Both the position numbers and the translations under genes were made by a program. A stretch of 34,274 bases of DNA, taken from contig SHXL01000004.1 of assembly GCA_009693345.1 (NCBI GenBank), positions 1-34,274 of the forward strand. The letters are read 5' to 3'. The notes beneath the pieces were generated by a model. That model did no database searches. It was not told where the DNA came from and saw only the letters and a list, made by a program, of their open reading frames with translations. The stretch is from Betaproteobacteria bacterium. GTDB taxonomy: Bacteria > Pseudomonadota > Gammaproteobacteria > Burkholderiales > SG8-39. Below are positions 32,013 through 34,274 of this stretch, one piece after another (the stretch's first letter is position 1; the number at the start of each line of letters is the position of its first letter).

Positions 32013-32627
32013 ATGCTGAAGATCTGGGGGCGCACCAACTCGGTCAACGTCAAGAAGGCGCTCTGGTGCGTCGAGGAGCTCGGCCTGCCCTACGAGCGCA
32101 TCGATGCCGGCATGCAGCACGGGGTGGTGAATACACCCGAGTACCGCGAGATGAACCCGAACGGGCTGGTGCCGACCATGGACGAGGACGGCTTCATCCT
32201 GTGGGAGTCCCACTCCGTCGTGCGCTACCTGGGCGCCAGGTACGGCAAGGGCGTGCTCTGGCCGATGGACGAGCGCACGCGCGCCACCGCGAACCAGTGG
32301 ATGGACTGGGCATTTACGTTCCAGGGGAGCGTGCGGGACGCCTTCTGGGGCCTGATCCGCACGCCGCCCGAAAAGCGCGACGCGCAGGCGATCGAGAAGT
32401 CGCGCGTGAAGTCCGGCGAGATGGCCGGCATCCTCGATGCCGCGCTCGCCAGCAGGATGTACGTGGCCGGAGCCTTCTCGATGGGCGACATTCCGATCGG
32501 CTGCGAGGTACAGCGCTGGATGCGGCTGCCGATCGAGCGGCCGAAGTGCCCGAACCTGGAGGCCTGGTTCGAGCGCCTGTGCGCGCGGACCGCGTTCAAG
32601 AAGATCGTCGACCTGCCGCTCTCATGA
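32013..32627 (+). CDS. Glutathione S-transferase
   Basis: A 204-residue cytosolic GST. The thioredoxin-like domain (1-78) starts MLKIWGRTNSVNVKKALWCVEELGLPYE; Ser10 in GRTNSVNVK is the likely glutathione-activating residue. NPNGLVPTM and WESHSVVRYLG form the glutathione site. The C-terminal helical domain follows (ANQWMDWAFTFQGSVRDAF). It follows the gamma-glutamyltransferase gene by 9 bp with AGGGAG before the ATG, and its TGA overlaps the next ATG. The electrophilic substrate is unknown. Confidence 0.92.
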   Translation: MLKIWGRTNSVNVKKALWCVEELGLPYERIDAGMQHGVVNTPEYREMNPNGLVPTMDEDGFILWESHSVVRYLGARYGKGVLWPMDERTRATANQWMDWAFTFQGSVRDAFWGLIRTPPEKRDAQAIEKSRVKSGEMAGILDAALASRMYVAGAFSMGDIPIGCEVQRWMRLPIERPKCPNLEAWFERLCARTAFKKIVDLPLS

Positions 32628-33382
32628 CGCAGCGGATCGCCATCGTCACCGGCGGCGCGAGCGGCATCGGCCTCGCCTGCGCCGAGCGGCTCGCCGCCGA
32701 CGGCATGAAAGTGGTGATCGCCGATTTGAATGAAAAGGCCGGCACGGAACAGGCGAAGCGGCTGGCCGGAGATTTCATCCTTGCGGATTTGATTCAAAGA
32801 AAAGGCTGCAGGCATCTCGTCGACGAGGCGCTGCGGAAGCACGGCACGGTGCATGTACTGGTCAACAACGCGGGCTACCAGCATGTCTCGCCGATCGAGG
32901 ATTTCCCCGAGGACCAGTGGGAGCGCATGATTTCCCTGATGCTCACCGCGCCGTTCCTCCTCACGCGCTATTGCTGGCCGGCGATGAAGAAGCAGAAATG
33001 GGGCCGCATCGTCAACATCGCCTCGATCCATGCGCTGATTGCTTCGCCCTACAAGGTCGGCTACATCGCGGCCAAGCACGGCCTGGTGGGCCTGACGCGC
33101 ACCGCGGCGCTGGAAGGCGGCGAATTCGGCATCACTGCGAACGCGATCTGCCCGGCCTACGTGCGCACGCCGCTGGTGGACAACCAGATCGCCGACCAGG
33201 CGAAGGCGAACAATATGTCGAGCGCCGAGGTGATCGAGAAAATCATGCTCGCGCCGGCCGCCGTGAAGCGCCTCATCGAGCCCGCCGAAGTCGCCGGCTT
33301 CGTCGCCTACCTGTGCAGCGATGCTGCGGGCACGATCACCGGTTCGGCATTGACAATGGACCTCGGTTGGACGGCGCGTTAG
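32624..33382 (+). CDS. bdhA: 3-hydroxybutyrate dehydrogenase (short-chain dehydrogenase)
   Basis: Oxidises 3-hydroxybutyrate to acetoacetate with NAD. The 252-residue SDR has TGGASGIG (9-16), NNAG (81-84) and the catalytic set Ser134, Tyr147, Lys151 in GYIAAKHG. NNAGYQHVSPIEDFPEDQW, IASIHALIASPYK and ICPAYVRTPLVDNQI match the BdhA group closely. The ATG overlaps the GST stop by 4 nt. The 3' end overlaps the convergent aminopeptidase gene by 47 nt. Its product acetoacetate is the substrate of the acetoacetyl-CoA synthetase encoded at 11403-13442. Confidence 0.9.
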   Translation: MTQRIAIVTGGASGIGLACAERLAADGMKVVIADLNEKAGTEQAKRLAGDFILADLIQRKGCRHLVDEALRKHGTVHVLVNNAGYQHVSPIEDFPEDQWERMISLMLTAPFLLTRYCWPAMKKQKWGRIVNIASIHALIASPYKVGYIAAKHGLVGLTRTAALEGGEFGITANAICPAYVRTPLVDNQIADQAKANNMSSAEVIEKIMLAPAAVKRLIEPAEVAGFVAYLCSDAAGTITGSALTMDLGWTAR

Positions 33383-34274
33383 CGGCGTATCGTTTCACCT
33401 GAGAGTAGAAACGCTCAAGGTCGTTGTCGTTTTCCTGCAAGATGAATTCAAACTCGGTCACCAACTGGGTGTAGGTTGCGAACGACGCAAGGAAGGCGTT
33501 GTTCGGCTCCAGGTCCAGGAACCGCCCCCAGCGGGCCAGCTTCGCTTTCAGGTTCTCCAGCTCCGCAAGCTTGCGCTCGCGCATCGCTTCGGGCGCGATG
33601 CTCTGCCGGTACAGCAGCTTCAGCCTCGCCCTGGACTGGTCGATTTCGGCGGCAAATTCCCTGTTGCGCTCCTGCGCCGCAAGATCGTCTTTCAGCGCCG
33701 CGCTCCTGCCCGTTGCGGCGAGCCAGCGGCGCACGCCTTCGCGCTCGACCGCGACCGCAAAGGATTCGTTGAAGGTGGAGTCGTCCCTGACGTAGACCAG
33801 CTGGTGCGCGAGCTCGTGGAATATCAGCCGCGCGAGCTCCGCGTCGGCATAGCGGATGAAGGTCGAAAGCAGCGGGTCGTCGAAGCTGCCGAGCGTCGAG
33901 TAGGCGGGCACCCCATGCACGTAAACGTCATGGCCCTCGGCCCGCAGACCCGCGGCATGGCGTTCCGCGTCGTGCTGCACGAAGAAGCCGCGGTAGGAAA
34001 CGCAACCCGCCACCGGAAAACAAGACTGCAGGGGTTCCAGCGAAAACTCGGGTGCCGCCACGACGTTCCAGACCGCATAGGGCCGGCCGATATCGGCATA
34101 GTTCCGGTAACTCGCGTTGTCGGGCAGCTTCAGGCCGCGCACCGCAAATTCGCGGATCGCGTGCGCGGTCTCCAGCCGCTCGCGCAAGGCCTGCGGCGTC
34201 GCCGGATCCGCGATCAGTTCCGCCGCCGGCCTGGCACGCGCCATCAGGTCGAATTGACCGCCGACCGCCTGCAG
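33336..34274 (-). CDS. Predicted aminopeptidase, C-terminal part (5' end outside the window)
   Basis: A putative zinc metallopeptidase of the COG4324 group; at least 312 residues are visible and the reading frame is open to the right edge (LQAVGGQFDLMARARPAAELI). The zinc motif is HELAHQ (HExxH) in RLIFHELAHQLVYVRDDSTFNESFA, with Glu of NESFA as the probable third ligand. The rest is helical (EIDQSRARLKLLYRQ and LENLKAKLARW). The N-terminal lipoprotein signal usual in the family is outside the window. Its last 16 codons lie opposite the end of bdhA. Confidence 0.88.
   Translation of the reverse strand: MQAVGGQFDLMARARPAAELIADPATPQALRERLETAHAIREFAVRGLKLPDNASYRNYADIGRPYAVWNVVAAPEFSLEPLQSCFPVAGCVSYRGFFVQHDAERHAAGLRAEGHDVYVHGVPAYSTLGSFDDPLLSTFIRYADAELARLIFHELAHQLVYVRDDSTFNESFAVAVEREGVRRWLAATGRSAALKDDLAAQERNREFAAEIDQSRARLKLLYRQSIAPEAMRERKLAELENLKAKLARWGRFLDLEPNNAFLASFATYTQLVTEFEFILQENDNDLERFYSQVKRYAANAPSNRGPLSMPNR

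Noticed and set aside
33376..33382. TTAGCGG at the end of bdhA as another CCCTAGCGG-type box
   Set aside because: Only a partial match, inside coding sequence at a stop codon, and not before a gene start.

Overview
The window is about 34 kb of GC-rich, tightly packed bacterial chromosome. Gene families, operon layout and codon bias suggest a betaproteobacterium. Pointers are a gltIJKL acidic amino acid importer, an aspartase, a PHB/ketone-body type acetoacetyl-CoA synthetase and a 3-hydroxybutyrate dehydrogenase. The order MFS transporter, ssb, fmdB, DUF502, aspS also fits. No rRNA, tRNA, CRISPR array, prophage or complete insertion sequence was seen, and no stretch above 300 bases lacks a gene. 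The lineage is inferred from protein families only.

Layout. 1-3069 (minus): MFS transporter, ssb, an FmdB-type zinc ribbon, DUF502 membrane protein and the N-terminus of aspS. 3162-8498 (plus): uvrA, a TetR regulator whose gene overlaps the uvrA 3' end, an alpha/beta hydrolase, a small membrane protein and a hotdog thioesterase. 8485-10188 (minus): SbmA/YddA-like ABC exporter. 10264-11398 (plus): a serine esterase, then a REP-like hairpin and two tiny antitoxin-like genes. 11403-15484 (minus): aspartase, methyltransferase, acetoacetyl-CoA synthetase. 15497-20431 (plus): secreted gamma-glutamyltransferase and gltIJKL. 20465-21911 (plus): membrane-anchored Mrr-like nuclease and a 3-hydroxyisobutyrate-dehydrogenase-type oxidoreductase. 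21908-23931 (minus): secreted protein, ECF sigma factor, putative anti-sigma factor. 24039-24410 (plus): YkgJ-type cysteine-cluster protein. 24411-26096 (minus): ThDP-dependent enzyme. 26118-29878 (plus): CoA-binding protein, AraC regulator, O-acetylhomoserine sulfhydrylase, zinc alcohol dehydrogenase. 29911-30210 (minus): small unknown protein. 30414-33382 (plus): second gamma-glutamyltransferase, glutathione S-transferase, 3-hydroxybutyrate dehydrogenase. 33336-34274 (minus): predicted aminopeptidase, cut by the window edge.

How the genes may work together. The secreted gamma-glutamyltransferase, GltIJKL and aspartase form a plausible route: release glutamate from gamma-glutamyl compounds, import acidic amino acids, deaminate aspartate to fumarate. 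A second, apparently cytoplasmic gamma-glutamyltransferase sits beside a glutathione S-transferase. Acetoacetyl-CoA synthetase and 3-hydroxybutyrate dehydrogenase are both ketone-body/PHB enzymes but lie 20 kb apart.

The most notable signals are fine-scale. A 20-bp tandem duplication has pushed the aspS start away from its Shine-Dalgarno and created a seven-codon ORF that ends on the new start. A 9-bp box (CCCTAGCGG) paired with CCGCTA precedes both the AraC gene and metY, and the AraC gene has a disrupted 5' end. Several genes have a -10-like hexamer only 6-8 nt before the start codon, suggesting leaderless transcripts. A perfect 14-bp palindrome before tetR lies inside a run-on uvrA reading frame. 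I found no clearly new multi-gene system. The AraC/metY box and the orphan antitoxin-like pair are the best candidates for something undescribed.
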